Positions 1 through 10,691 are shown, counted from the stretch's first letter. The stretch is DNA of 36,304 nt from Pseudomonas sp. Irchel s3f7 (GCF_900187615.1 NZ_FYDO01000044.1:1-36304), one strand, 5' to 3'. Translations and numbers: made by a program. The notes: generated from the sequence alone by a model not told the origin.

Positions 1-120
1 AAAGGGACCGAGGCGCTGGTGATACTTGCCAGAAAACTGGCTCGGGTACTGTTTGCCTTGATGAAAAACCAAAGTGAATACAAGCCTATTTCTATGTTTG
101 GGGGTTCCCCCCAAACATAG
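1..120 (+). CDS. C-terminal end of an IS110-like transposase (partial)
   Basis: An open frame enters from the left edge and stops with TAG at 118-120, giving 39 residues. The segment ALVILARKLARVLFALMKNQ, followed by SEYKP, resembles the conserved C-terminal tail of IS110/IS1111-family transposases (an alanine/arginine-rich helix ending in a short polar, tyrosine-containing stretch). These enzymes are DEDD-type recombinases that insert without the classic terminal inverted repeats. Only the tail is visible, so catalytic residues and copy integrity cannot be judged. A 15-bp perfect hairpin overlaps the stop codon, and the next gene on the other strand ends 27 bases later, so the element's right end must be very close. 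The family call rests on a short match and is moderate. Confidence 0.5.
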   Translation, partial: KGTEALVILARKLARVLFALMKNQSEYKPISMFGGSPQT

Positions 121-122
121 AA
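90..122. repeat. 15-bp perfect inverted repeat (hairpin) at the transposase end
   Basis: Arms at 90-104 and 108-122 pair perfectly around a 3-base loop. The arm consists of an AT-rich half and a run of five G/C pairs. It overlaps the stop codon of the partial transposase and sits between two convergent genes. There is no U tract of terminator type on either side, though a stem this strong could still block readthrough. A partial direct copy of the left arm (about 132-147) follows. It may be the subterminal repeat of the insertion sequence. Confidence 0.75.
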
Positions 123-146
123 TCTCCCACATTTATGTTGGGGGTC

Positions 147-3098
147 TCACTCCGCGTCGAGATGCATCGGTGTAATCACCCGGCCGTCACTTTCGGCCTC
201 GCCCAGATTGGCATCGATGAAGTACACCCGGTCATCTTCCAGTTTGCCCTTGTCGACCAGATAATCCTTGATGCTGCTGGCACGTTCCTGGCCCAGTTGA
301 CGCAACAGCACATCGCTCGAACTCCAGAACTTGATCACTTCGGCTCGCATTTTTGCTGTGCGTTCTTCCTTGCCCAGATCCTTCCACTCCGGCAACGGCT
401 GGATCTTCAGGCGGGTGCGGAAGATGCCTTCCAGAAGCGGGCCTTTTTCACTGTCCGGTACTTTCAGCAATGACGCCTGCGCGGGAACCTTGTCGCCACG
501 GCGCTGGAGCATTTTGTAGTAGTTGTACTGGTATTCCCGTTCCAGACGTTGCTCGGCGATCAATGGGCCATCGCTGCTCTTGGCCGCAGTGCCCTCGATT
601 TCCAGGCGCAGGGCCGGACGCTCTTTGAGCGCGCTGGCCAGCTTGTCCAGGGCGCCTTCAGCATCCTTGCTCAGGTCGCTTGTGCCCGGTGCGAACGAGA
701 CAGTACCCAGATCCTCTGAACCACCACCATTGACCAATCCGCCGATCATTTTGAAGGGCGCTGCCGCTGCTTTGACGATCAGGTTGCGCAGGGTTTGCCA
801 GACAATCGGCATAACGCTGAACTGTGGATTGTTCAGGTCGCCGGTGACGGGCAACTCGATGGAAATCTTGCCGTCGACGTCCTTGAGCAAGGCGATGGCC
901 AACTTCAATGGCAGGCTGACGGCATCCGGGCTGTCGACTTTTTCACCCAGTTGCAGTTGCTCGACCACCACTTTGTTCTCAGCCTTGAGCTGGCCGTTGG
1001 TGATCAGGTAATGCAGGTCAAGATTGAGTCGACCCTTGCGGATACGGTAACCGGCGAACTTGCCCGAGTAAGGCGTCAGCGTGGTCAATTCCACGCGTTT
1101 GAAACTGGTCGCGATGTCGAGGCTGGCCATCGGGTCGAACGGGTTGACCGCGCCCTTGATGGTCACCGGCGCATAGCGATCGACCTTGCCTTTGATGTCC
1201 ACACTGGCCGGTTTTGCCTGGCGACTGTCGATGGTGCCAATTTGCCCGTTGAGCTGCTGGATGGCGGTGGCAAAGTTCGGTGTCAGGCTGAAGTCGGCAA
1301 AGTTGGCCGAGCCGTCGTTGATGGCAATGCCGCCGATGTGGATGCCCAGCGGTTTTTCTTTGCTGGCGGGTTTGGCGGCGGTCGCCTTGGTGCCCGAGTC
1401 GGCCGGTTGGGGGATCAACAAATCATCGATGTTGGTGGTGCGGTCATCGTTGATCATGAAACGCGCGTAAGGCTGCAGCAGGTTGATCTTGTCGATCGAC
1501 AGACTGTCGCCGTGCTGATAATTCAGGCCCTCGACCACCACTTGCTGCCACTTGAGGAAGTCGCGGGTTTTCAGGGTGTCCAGGGTATGCAACTGATCGA
1601 TCTGGGCACGGCCGGTGACGCTCAAGGCCTGCGGTTCGGTGCTCTTGAGGTTGACCGCCAGATTGCTGCCGAGCATGCCGCTGCGCAATTCGAGGCGAAT
1701 GAATGGATTGATGTAGGACTGGGCGACACGCAGGTCGATGTCCTTGGTTTGCACATTGAGTTTGGCACTGACCGGAGCGAGGTTGACCTCGCCGTCGGCC
1801 ATGATTTTGCCTTGCTTGCCGACGCCGGTATCGAGCCTGAGCTTGAAAGGCGAGCCATTGAGGCTGTCAAAACCTTCGAGGTCGATGTTCAGCGGCGCCA
1901 GTTCCAGCTCCACGGCGGGTTGCGCCTTGCGGTCCGCCAGATGCACTTTGTAATCGCGCAGTTGCACGTCCTTGAGCAGCACTTGCCAAGGCTTGTCCGG
2001 GGCAGCCGATTCAGGGGCTGGTGAGTCGGCGGCGGCTGGCGCGGTAGCCGGTTCGGCGTCGGCCTTGGCGGCCGCTTTGGAGGGCTGGCTGGCGAAGAGT
2101 TTCTGCCAGTCGAGCTGACCGTCGGACTCCAGTGCAGCCCAGGTCTCCAGCTTGTTGCTGCGGATCTTGCCGACCACCACTTGCTGCTTTGCCAGGTCCA
2201 CGGTGGTTTCACTGATATCCAGACGCTCTAGCTTCACCAGCGGACGACCGTCCGGGGCCTTGATGGCGAAAGGGGCAATGGTGGCCGAGACATTGCTCAG
2301 CAACAGCTCGGTTTCCTTGGACAGGTTGAGTTTGTAGTCGGTGCTGATGCTGAGAATGCCGCTTTCGAGGTCCAGGGGCACGGCATCGCGCACGTAGGGC
2401 CAGAAGGCTTTCATCTTGCCATCGGTGATTTTCAGCTTACCTTCGGAGGCGAGCGGGATCAGGCTGAAGTTGCCGGTCCAGTCGATCTGTCCGCCGTTGG
2501 GGCCGATGGCCATCAAGGTCATGTCGGCGCTGTCTTCGGGCAGGGTGCTGAGGTTTTTCAACTCGAAATCGAGTGTGTCGTAGAGGAATTCGATGGGTTC
2601 GCTGGGACGGGCATCTTCGAAATGCACGGCACCACCGGCGAATTTGATTCGTTCGATGCGCAGCGGAAACGGCTTGGCATCCGGGTCGGCGGGCGTCGGC
2701 TCACTCGCAGGCACCTTGAACAAACCGAGCAGATTGAGCTTGCCGTCCTTGGCGAACAGGATTTCTGTCTTGGCTTTGTCCAGTTCGACATCGGACAGGT
2801 GCAGCGCTTTGGTCCAGAGGCTGTCGATCTGCAGGTTGGCGTACAGGCGTTCGAAACCGACCTGCTCCTTGCCCGGTTCACCGATGTTCAAGCCCCAGAG
2901 AGTCAGCTCAAGGCTGAACGGATTGAGCTCGATCCGCTGGAGGGTGGCGGGCGTGTTGGCATAGTTGGCCAGTTGCTGATTGGCAATGCGTAACGCAACA
3001 CCCGGCAAAATCAGAAAGCCCAGCAAGCTGTAGAGGGCCAGAGCAGTCAACAAGGCGCCGATGGCGCGAATCAATCCTTTGGGCATGTGTGGCTTCAT
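147..3098 (-). CDS. DUF748 family AsmA-like envelope protein
   Basis: A protein of about 983 residues with one N-terminal membrane anchor (roughly residues 9-31, hydrophobic run ALLTALALYSLLGFLILPG) and a long beta-rich periplasmic body. Repeated blocks such as LDIATSFKRVELTTLTPYSG and VKGKVDRYAPVTIKGAVNP are typical of DUF748, a family related to AsmA/YhdP/TamB bridge-like lipid-transport proteins. An Ala/Pro/Asp-rich linker lies near residues 350-375. A degenerate OmpA-like segment (SFAPGTSDLSKDAEGALDKL) lies in the C-terminal third. The frame is open upstream to a TTG at 3152; I chose ATG 3098, directly before the charged residues and anchor, but the ATG at 3086 is equally possible because no Shine-Dalgarno decides. 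It lies downstream of the methyltransferase gene on the same strand. Its role in envelope lipid homeostasis is inferred from the family only. Confidence 0.8.
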   Translation of the reverse strand: MKPHMPKGLIRAIGALLTALALYSLLGFLILPGVALRIANQQLANYANTPATLQRIELNPFSLELTLWGLNIGEPGKEQVGFERLYANLQIDSLWTKALHLSDVELDKAKTEILFAKDGKLNLLGLFKVPASEPTPADPDAKPFPLRIERIKFAGGAVHFEDARPSEPIEFLYDTLDFELKNLSTLPEDSADMTLMAIGPNGGQIDWTGNFSLIPLASEGKLKITDGKMKAFWPYVRDAVPLDLESGILSISTDYKLNLSKETELLLSNVSATIAPFAIKAPDGRPLVKLERLDISETTVDLAKQQVVVGKIRSNKLETWAALESDGQLDWQKLFASQPSKAAAKADAEPATAPAAADSPAPESAAPDKPWQVLLKDVQLRDYKVHLADRKAQPAVELELAPLNIDLEGFDSLNGSPFKLRLDTGVGKQGKIMADGEVNLAPVSAKLNVQTKDIDLRVAQSYINPFIRLELRSGMLGSNLAVNLKSTEPQALSVTGRAQIDQLHTLDTLKTRDFLKWQQVVVEGLNYQHGDSLSIDKINLLQPYARFMINDDRTTNIDDLLIPQPADSGTKATAAKPASKEKPLGIHIGGIAINDGSANFADFSLTPNFATAIQQLNGQIGTIDSRQAKPASVDIKGKVDRYAPVTIKGAVNPFDPMASLDIATSFKRVELTTLTPYSGKFAGYRIRKGRLNLDLHYLITNGQLKAENKVVVEQLQLGEKVDSPDAVSLPLKLAIALLKDVDGKISIELPVTGDLNNPQFSVMPIVWQTLRNLIVKAAAAPFKMIGGLVNGGGSEDLGTVSFAPGTSDLSKDAEGALDKLASALKERPALRLEIEGTAAKSSDGPLIAEQRLEREYQYNYYKMLQRRGDKVPAQASLLKVPDSEKGPLLEGIFRTRLKIQPLPEWKDLGKEERTAKMRAEVIKFWSSSDVLLRQLGQERASSIKDYLVDKGKLEDDRVYFIDANLGEAESDGRVITPMHLDAE

Positions 3099-3191
3099 CT
3101 GTCTGAATCGGAGTGCCTTGGAGTATGGCATGCGAATCCGGTTCCAAAGCAATTGCCAAGTTCAGGAAACTTCAGATTTATCCCACAGCCA

Positions 3192-4208
3192 TCACAGCTG
3201 AAGAATCAGGGTTTTCAGCGGTGGCTGCTGATCCATCGACGGGAAATCACCGCCCGGTTTCATCACCGTCCACTCCCGAACGGGCCGCCCGGCTTTCTCT
3301 GCGCAGCGCAGGACCTGCTCGCGCCAATCGTCCATGCTGACCTTTGCCAGGTTGTTGCAGCAGATCAGCACGCCGTTGTCGGCAGTGCTCAACAGTGCCG
3401 GTTTCAGCAGGCTCTGATAGTCGCGCAGCAAGTCGACAGTACCGAACGCGCTCTTGGCCCAAGCGGGCGGGTCGAGCAAAACCAGATCGTACTGGCGTTG
3501 TTCCAGGCGTTGATAGGTCGGCAGTTTTTGCCCGCGACGCTGGCTGATCGGCAGTCCGGCCAATTGGCGAATCGCCGGAAAATAGTCGGACTGGATGAAT
3601 TCCATGGTGGGCAATTGCGGGTTCAGCAGACCGTTTTCCCGGCCGACCGCCAGATTGCCTTCGGCGAAGTCCAGGTTGCACACCTCGCGGGCGCCACCGG
3701 CCGCCGCGCTGAGACCGACACCGCAGGTGTAGGCAAACAGGTTCAACACACTTTTGTTTTTACTGTGATCCTTGACCCAGCCGCGGGTGTTGCGCAGGTC
3801 GAGGAACAGCAGCGGATCCTGACCGGCATGGCGCCCGCGAACCCGATAGTTGAGGCCCCACTCGTGACCGATCAGGTCTTGCAGGGCGGCATCGTCGGCA
3901 CGATAGACGATGTCTTCGCGGTCGATGCGTGAGTTGCCACGGGAACGGTCGTTGTAGACCAACAGCAAGTCGAGGCCCAGGTGCTGATTGATCGCCTCGT
4001 GCAGTTGCAGCAGCGCCTCGCGCTCCAGCGGCTGGTGGAAGCTCTGCACCAGCAGTTGCGGGCCGTAGCGGTCGATGGTCAGACCGCCGGCGCCTTCCTG
4101 GCTGCCGTGAAACAGGCGATAGCAGTCGGTGCCCTGCTGATGCAGTTCGGCAAGCAGGTCCTGGCGATGATCGAGGGCGGCGCGCAGCGCCTGATTCAAG
4201 GAAGACAT
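3192..4208 (-). CDS. class I SAM-dependent methyltransferase, RlmI-like
   Basis: A 338-residue protein with a Rossmann-type SAM-binding motif (VLNLFAYTCGVGLSAAAGGA) and the catalytic-loop motif LLDPPAWAKS. Both are hallmarks of the RlmI/YccW-like rRNA (cytosine-5) methyltransferase group (Pfam Methyltrans_SAM). RlmI has an N-terminal PUA RNA-binding domain; here the N-terminus begins almost directly with the small domain preceding the catalytic fold (GLTIDRYGPQLLVQ). This is therefore a PUA-less relative whose RNA substrate is not known from sequence. An AAGG lies 9 bases before the ATG. The gene is followed on the same strand by the DUF748 gene after about 90 bases. Methyltransferase activity is secure; the target is not. 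Confidence 0.8.
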   Translation of the reverse strand: MSSLNQALRAALDHRQDLLAELHQQGTDCYRLFHGSQEGAGGLTIDRYGPQLLVQSFHQPLEREALLQLHEAINQHLGLDLLLVYNDRSRGNSRIDREDIVYRADDAALQDLIGHEWGLNYRVRGRHAGQDPLLFLDLRNTRGWVKDHSKNKSVLNLFAYTCGVGLSAAAGGAREVCNLDFAEGNLAVGRENGLLNPQLPTMEFIQSDYFPAIRQLAGLPISQRRGQKLPTYQRLEQRQYDLVLLDPPAWAKSAFGTVDLLRDYQSLLKPALLSTADNGVLICCNNLAKVSMDDWREQVLRCAEKAGRPVREWTVMKPGGDFPSMDQQPPLKTLILQL

Positions 4209-4306
4209 GCTGGGCGCCTTGCAGGAGGATTTGGGCGCGGGAGTTTAACACTGTGGGGCTGGGATGAGGGGCTTGCCACAGAGTGATCACAGCCAAAGTG
4301 CTGTGT

Positions 4307-5179
4307 TCAGGTCAACAACCCCATCCGCCGTTTAGCACGATGGACTGACCCATTACGCACCGCCCAACGCAACATCGGCACACTGCGATTGACGCTGGCG
4401 CGGATCAATTTGCGTTGCAAAGGGTTCTGGCTGACGCCGAGCATGTCACTGGCCCAGTCCGGCAGCAGGTCGATCCCGGCCTGCATCATCAATCCGCCGA
4501 AAGGCTTGGCCAAGCGGCTGGGGGAGGGGGCGTTCAACAGCAGACGCAGCACTTCGCGACTGCGTTCGTCGCACAGCAGTTGCGGGCGAATGCGCTCAAG
4601 GTATTCGGATATTTCCTGCCGCGACCGCGGCACATTCCGGGCACCCAAGCGTTCTGCAACCAGCGCGATTTCTGCGTAATAACGATCCTGATCCGCGAGG
4701 GACAAATGCGGATTGCGATAGCGCAGGTGTGCGGCTAGAAAGTTACTGACCTCGGCCACGTGCACCCAGGTCAACAGGTCAGGATCGCTGGCCGCATAAG
4801 GGCGCCCATCCGGCGCCGTGCCGGTCACTTGCAAGTGAATGGTGCGGACTTTCTCGATCAACCAGTCGGCGTCCTGGCGCGAGCCAAAGGTCGTGCCGGA
4901 GATGAATTGCCCGGTGCGGCGCAGGCGACCGAGCATGTCTTCGCGAAAATTCGAATGGTCCCAGACCCCGGCCAGCGCCAACGGATGCAAGGCTTGCAGC
5001 ATCAAGGCGCTGATGCCGCCGATCAGCATGCTGCTGAAGTCGCCGTGAACTTGCCAGCTCACCGAATCTGGTCCGAACAGGCCGGGATCGCCCTTGGGGT
5101 TTTCCAGATCGAGCTGGCCGAGGGACAAACCGGTCAGGCTCATGATCTGGGTTTCGATGCGGGTGCGGATGAATTCCAT
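4307..5179 (-). CDS. oxygenase MpaB family protein (DUF2236)
   Basis: About 290 residues of the MpaB/latex-clearing-protein (DUF2236) family, which are b-type haem proteins related to rubber oxygenases and the fungal mycophenolic acid enzyme MpaB. Conserved features visible are the ML-QALHPLALAGVWDHSNF segment near the N-terminus and the WVHVAEV motif (histidines in these segments are haem-ligand candidates by family analogy). There is no signal peptide. The frame is open to an ATG at 5203, but that ATG lies inside a REPIN palindrome. The ATG at 5179 has an AGG seven bases upstream and gives the usual N-terminus, so I chose it. The gene is separated from acs by that repeat and is probably expressed separately. 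The physiological substrate in Pseudomonas is unknown. Confidence 0.8.
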   Translation of the reverse strand: MEFIRTRIETQIMSLTGLSLGQLDLENPKGDPGLFGPDSVSWQVHGDFSSMLIGGISALMLQALHPLALAGVWDHSNFREDMLGRLRRTGQFISGTTFGSRQDADWLIEKVRTIHLQVTGTAPDGRPYAASDPDLLTWVHVAEVSNFLAAHLRYRNPHLSLADQDRYYAEIALVAERLGARNVPRSRQEISEYLERIRPQLLCDERSREVLRLLLNAPSPSRLAKPFGGLMMQAGIDLLPDWASDMLGVSQNPLQRKLIRASVNRSVPMLRWAVRNGSVHRAKRRMGLLT

Positions 5180-5187
5180 AAATGAAC

Positions 5188-5289
5188 CTGCAGGAGCGAG
5201 CATGCTCGCGATGGACGTTAACGATAACGCGTGCTTCCTGAATATACGCGGTGCGCTTTAGTCCCTCGCGAGTGAACTCGCTCCTGCAG
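5188..5289. repeat. REPIN-type double palindrome, spacer class A (copy 1)
   Basis: Two REP palindromes in opposite orientation bound the element: the left begins CTGCAGGAGCGAGCATGCTC, the right ends CTCGCTCCTGCAG. The interior holds the motif GTTAACGATAACGC, shared with the copies at 13841 and 20125. It fills the gap between acs and the MpaB-family gene. Such elements are mobilised in trans by RAYT transposases; no RAYT gene is in the window. Confidence 0.85.
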
Positions 5290-5300
5290 AAGGCAGCACG

Positions 5301-7238
<1,938 letters not shown>

Positions 7239-7247
7239 GACGGTTCC

Positions 7248-7260
7248 TTATTTTTGTTTT
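7248..7260 (-). promoter_or_regulatory. CA-rich Hfq/Crc motif at the acs ribosome binding site
   Basis: The minus strand reads AAAACAAAAATAAGGA ending eight bases before the acs ATG. The run AACAAAAATAA fits the A-rich triplet (AAN)n pattern bound by Hfq with Crc in Pseudomonas, and its end merges with the Shine-Dalgarno AAGGA. Binding there would block initiation. The same motif type recurs six times in crcZ in this window. Seen directly as sequence; repression is inferred. Confidence 0.6.
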
Positions 7261-7322
7261 GCGACAAAGATAAAGATGCGCCGAGAGGTCAATGGGTTCA
7301 AGAGGGGAGCTGTGCGACCCTC

Positions 7323-7411
7323 GTAGGAGCTGGCTTGCTAGCGAAAGCGGTGGTTCAGTCAATATTTATTGGACTGACACACCGTCTTCGCTGGCAAGCC
7401 AGCTCCTACAG
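7323..7411. repeat. REPIN-type double palindrome, spacer class B (copy 1)
   Basis: The left end GTAGGAGCTGGCTTGCTAGC and right end GCTGGCAAGCCAGCTCCTAC are inverted copies. The spacer contains ATTTATTGGACTGACACACC, similar in design to the copy at 11742 and unlike the class A spacers. It lies between pgi and acs, downstream of pgi, where it could end or stabilise transcripts. Confidence 0.85.
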
Positions 7412-7439
7412 AGGAGTGCATTACTGCCGAGCCATCAAA

Positions 7440-9104
7440 TCACCCGCGGTGACGACCGCGGAAGTAGTTGATCAGGCCTTGTGTCGAGGCATCATCGGCC
7501 GGAGTTTCTTCGCTGCCGACCAGACGGTTGTAGACGCCTTTGCCCAGCTCTTTGCCCAGCTCCACGCCCCACTGGTCGAAGGCGTTGATGCCCCAGATCA
7601 CGCTCTGCACGAAGACTTTATGCTCGTACATCGCCACCAGCGCGCCGAGGCGACGAGGGCTGATGCGTTCGACCACCAGGGTGTTGCTCGGACGGTTGCC
7701 CGGGATCACCTTGTGCGCCGCGAGTTTTTGTACTTCGTCTTCGCTCAAGCCTTTGTCGCGCAGCTCGGTTTCGGCTTCGGCAAGGGTCTTGCCGAGCATC
7801 AGCGCCTGGCTCTGCGACAGGCAGTTGGCGTACAGCCATTGGTGGTGGTCGGACACCGGGTTGAAGCTGACAATCGGCACGATGAAGTCGGCCGGGATCA
7901 GCTGGGTGCCCTGGTGCAGCAACTGGTGATAGGCGTGTTGACCATTGCAGCCGACGCCGCCCCAGATGACCGGGCCGGTGTCAGTGGACACCGGGGTGCC
8001 ATCCTGACGCACGCTCTTGCCGTTGGATTCCATGTCCAGCTGTTGCAAGTGCTTGGTGATGTTGCGCAAGTAGTGGTCGTACGGCAGGATCGCATGGCTT
8101 TGCGCACCCCAGAAGTTGCCGTACCACACGCCGAGCAAGGCCAGCAGCACCGGCATGTTCTGTTCGAATGGCGCGGTCTGGAAGTGCTGGTCCATGGTGT
8201 AGGCACCGGACAGCAGTTCTTTGAAGTTCGACATGCCGATGGCCAGGGCAATCGGCAAACCGATGGCCGACCACAGCGAATAACGCCCGCCGACCCAGTC
8301 CCACATCGGGAAGATGTTTTCTTCGCGGATGCCGAACGCCACGGCGGCGGCGTTGTTGCTCGATACCGCGATGAAGTGGCGGTACAGCTCGGCTTCCGAA
8401 CCACCCTGGGCCAGATACCAGGCGCGAGCGGCCTGGGCATTCTTCAGGGTTTCGAGGGTGTTGAAGGATTTCGACGAAACGATGAACAGCGTGGTCTCGG
8501 CACGCAGCTTCATGGCCAGTTCGTGGAATTCGCTGCCGTCGATGTTCGCCAGATAGTGGCAACGCACGCCTTTCTGGGCGTAGGACAACAGCGCTTCGGA
8601 GACCAGCTCCGGGCCGAGGAAGGAACCACCGATGCCGATGTTCACCACGTCGGTGATCGGCTTCTCGGTGTAACCGCGCCACAGGCCGTCATGGATCCGG
8701 CCGACGAGGTCGGTGATCTGGTTCAGCACCTTGTGCACTTCAGGCATCACGTTGACGCCGTTGACCGACAGCTTGTCGCCAACAGGACGGCGCAGGGCGG
8801 TGTGCAGGGCCGGGCGGCCTTCCGAGGAGTTGACGATTTCGCCGTCGAACAGCGCTTTGATCGCGCCCTTGAGGTCGACTTCGTTGGCCAGGCCCACCAG
8901 CAGGTTGCGGGTCTCGGCGTTGATCAGGTTCTTCGAATAGTCGAGAAACAGTCCGCAGCTGCTGAGCGTGAATTGAGTGAAACGCTGCGGGTCGGCATTG
9001 AAGGCCTCCCGCATGCTGAAATCCTGCATGGCTTGGCGGTGGTCTTTCAACGCTTGCCAGGCAGGCAGAGCGGTCACGTCGTGAGGGGTGCGGTAATACG
9101 CCAT
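7440..9104 (-). CDS. pgi: glucose-6-phosphate isomerase
   Basis: A 554-residue phosphoglucose isomerase that interconverts glucose 6-phosphate and fructose 6-phosphate. Family signatures are present: IGIGGSFLGPELVSEAL in the first half, SKSFNTLETLKNA for sugar-phosphate binding, and FDQWGVELGKELGKG near the C-terminus. The length matches the bacterial family. AAAAAGGAA precedes the ATG at a long spacing, with no closer Shine-Dalgarno. In Pseudomonas, which lacks phosphofructokinase, Pgi serves mainly gluconeogenesis and the cyclic Entner-Doudoroff route, fitting its position next to acs. The gap to panD upstream is 224 bases and holds an 8-bp inverted repeat around 9202-9239. Confidence 0.97.
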   Translation of the reverse strand: MAYYRTPHDVTALPAWQALKDHRQAMQDFSMREAFNADPQRFTQFTLSSCGLFLDYSKNLINAETRNLLVGLANEVDLKGAIKALFDGEIVNSSEGRPALHTALRRPVGDKLSVNGVNVMPEVHKVLNQITDLVGRIHDGLWRGYTEKPITDVVNIGIGGSFLGPELVSEALLSYAQKGVRCHYLANIDGSEFHELAMKLRAETTLFIVSSKSFNTLETLKNAQAARAWYLAQGGSEAELYRHFIAVSSNNAAAVAFGIREENIFPMWDWVGGRYSLWSAIGLPIALAIGMSNFKELLSGAYTMDQHFQTAPFEQNMPVLLALLGVWYGNFWGAQSHAILPYDHYLRNITKHLQQLDMESNGKSVRQDGTPVSTDTGPVIWGGVGCNGQHAYHQLLHQGTQLIPADFIVPIVSFNPVSDHHQWLYANCLSQSQALMLGKTLAEAETELRDKGLSEDEVQKLAAHKVIPGNRPSNTLVVERISPRRLGALVAMYEHKVFVQSVIWGINAFDQWGVELGKELGKGVYNRLVGSEETPADDASTQGLINYFRGRHRG

Positions 9105-9328
9105 CGCTGCGGGTTTCCTTTTTACTTGAACGGCCTTTTGAACACTAAAAGTCCCGGAACGCTGTCGGTGGGCGTCCCGGTCAACTGCGTCGACACGATT
9201 TCATGGCGCAGGGCGGATACAGTAACCCCCGCGCCATGATATGTCTTGACTTTGTCTGACCCGTTTTCGGTACTTTTTTAACATCGAAGTTAGGAATGGT
9301 CCGACAAACGGAGCAGGCTCGGCTCGGT

Positions 9329-9709
9329 TCAGGCAACTTGGACTGGAATGGCATTGCTGGTGTGGCTCAACTCGTTGCCCGGCGCCATGTAGAGCATGCG
9401 CGGCTTGAAGTTGAGCAGTTCGGCTTCGCTGTAATGAGCGTAAGCGCAGATGATCACGCGATCGCCGACCTTGGCTTTGTGTGCAGCGGCGCCGTTGACC
9501 GAGATCATGCGCGAACCTTCTTCACCGCGAATGGCGTAGGTGGTGAAACGCTCGCCGTTGTCGATGTTGTAGATCTGGATTTGCTCGTACTCACGTATAC
9601 CGGACAGGTCCAGCCATTCGCCGTCGATGGCGCAGGAACCTTCGTAATCAAGGACAGCGTGAGTGACTTCAGCGCGATGCAGCTTGGCTTTGAGCATGAT
9701 GGCGTGCAT
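9329..9709 (-). CDS. panD: aspartate 1-decarboxylase proenzyme
   Basis: A 126-residue PanD that decarboxylates L-aspartate to beta-alanine for pantothenate. The self-cleavage site is visible as Gly24-Ser25 in DYEGSCAIDG, the serine becoming the pyruvoyl cofactor of the alpha chain. The open frame extends 26 codons further, to 9787, but the ATG at 9709 gives the invariant N-terminus MHAIMLKAKLHRAEVTHA, so I use it. panC and panB lie upstream on the same strand. A single REP palindrome separates panD from panC, so panD may be transcribed at a different level from panBC. Confidence 0.96.
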   Translation of the reverse strand: MHAIMLKAKLHRAEVTHAVLDYEGSCAIDGEWLDLSGIREYEQIQIYNIDNGERFTTYAIRGEEGSRMISVNGAAAHKAKVGDRVIICAYAHYSEAELLNFKPRMLYMAPGNELSHTSNAIPVQVA

Positions 9710-9789
9710 GAGTGTTTCCCAGGTCGGCGGGCAAATGGCCCGAAGGGTTGGTGGGGGCAATAAAATGTGAAACAGGCGCAGATCCAATG

Positions 9790-9815
9790 GTGGGAGCGAG
9801 CCGGCTCGCTCCCAC
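9790..9815. repeat. single perfect REP palindrome between panC and panD
   Basis: A 26-base perfect palindrome with no loop (half site GTGGGAGCGAGCC). It matches the outer part of the REPIN arms but stands alone, without a partner. It sits 16 bases beyond the panC stop and could form a stable RNA hairpin protecting the panBC message. Confidence 0.85.
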
Positions 9816-9830
9816 AGGGGATTGCGGTGT

Positions 9831-10691
9831 TTAAGCTGGCGCGTCGAGATTCAGGTGCAGGTTGTCGATCAACCGCGTCGTACCGAGGAACGCCGCCACC
9901 AGAATCACCAGATCGCGGTCTTGCGCTGTTGCCGGACGCAAGGTCAGGGCATGGCGAACTTCCAGGTAGTCGGGACGCAGGCCGGCCGCTTCGAGCTGTT
10001 TGATCTGGGTGTTGATCAGCGCCGGGAAATCCCGCTCACCCTGTTTGATCGACTCGGCAATCGCGTTCAATGTGCGATAAACCACCGGCGCCACGGCCCG
10101 CTGTTTTTCGCTCAGGAACCCGTTGCGCGACGACAGCGCCAGGCCATCAGCCGCACGCACGGTCGGCTCGCCGATAATCTGAATTGGCATGTTCAAGTCA
10201 TGCGCCAGCGCGCGAATCACCGCCAGTTGCTGGAAGTCCTTCTGACCGAAAATCGCCAGGTCCGGCTGGACCATGTTGAAGAGCTTGCTGACCACCGTCG
10301 CCACACCTTCGAAATGACCGGGACGGCTAGCACCGCACAACCCTTCGGACAATTGCGGGACGCTGACGCGGGTCTGGCCGGCCATGCCGTCGGGGTACAT
10401 CTCTTCCACGGTGGGTGCGAACAACAGGTCGCAACCGGCTTCAAGCAGTTTTTCCTGATCGGCGGCGAGGGTGCGCGGGTACTTGTCGAGGTCTTCGCCT
10501 GCACCGAACTGCAGCGGGTTGACGAAAATGCTCGCGACCACGAAATCCACCCGTTGGGTGGCTTTGGTAATCAATGCGACGTGACCGCTGTGCAGGTTGC
10601 CCATGGTCGGCACGAAGCCGATGCGCTTGCCTTCGTTGCGGGCGCGGGCCACAGCGGCCCGCAGTTCGCGTACGGTTTTTACGGTGTTCAT
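9831..10691 (-). CDS. panC: pantothenate synthetase
   Basis: A 286-residue pantoate-beta-alanine ligase, the last step of pantothenate synthesis (ATP-dependent, through pantoyl adenylate). The HIGH-like nucleotide-binding motif appears as PTMGNLHSGH near residue 30, and GQKDFQQL and LSSRNGFLS further on are conserved family segments. The length is typical. Its ATG overlaps the panB stop by four bases (ATGA), so translation of the pair is probably coupled. The product of PanD, encoded next, is one substrate; the other, pantoate, derives from the ketopantoate made by PanB. Confidence 0.97.
   Translation of the reverse strand: MNTVKTVRELRAAVARARNEGKRIGFVPTMGNLHSGHVALITKATQRVDFVVASIFVNPLQFGAGEDLDKYPRTLAADQEKLLEAGCDLLFAPTVEEMYPDGMAGQTRVSVPQLSEGLCGASRPGHFEGVATVVSKLFNMVQPDLAIFGQKDFQQLAVIRALAHDLNMPIQIIGEPTVRAADGLALSSRNGFLSEKQRAVAPVVYRTLNAIAESIKQGERDFPALINTQIKQLEAAGLRPDYLEVRHALTLRPATAQDRDLVILVAAFLGTTRLIDNLHLNLDAPA

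Noticed and set aside
5180..5203. Extension of the MpaB-family gene to the ATG at 5203
   Set aside because: That ATG is part of the REPIN palindrome GAGCATGCTC; the ATG at 5179 has the better ribosome binding site.
9202..9239. Inverted repeat CATGGCGC...GCGCCATG upstream of pgi as a terminator for panD
   Set aside because: There is no U tract on either strand and the loop is long; it may be an operator or chance.
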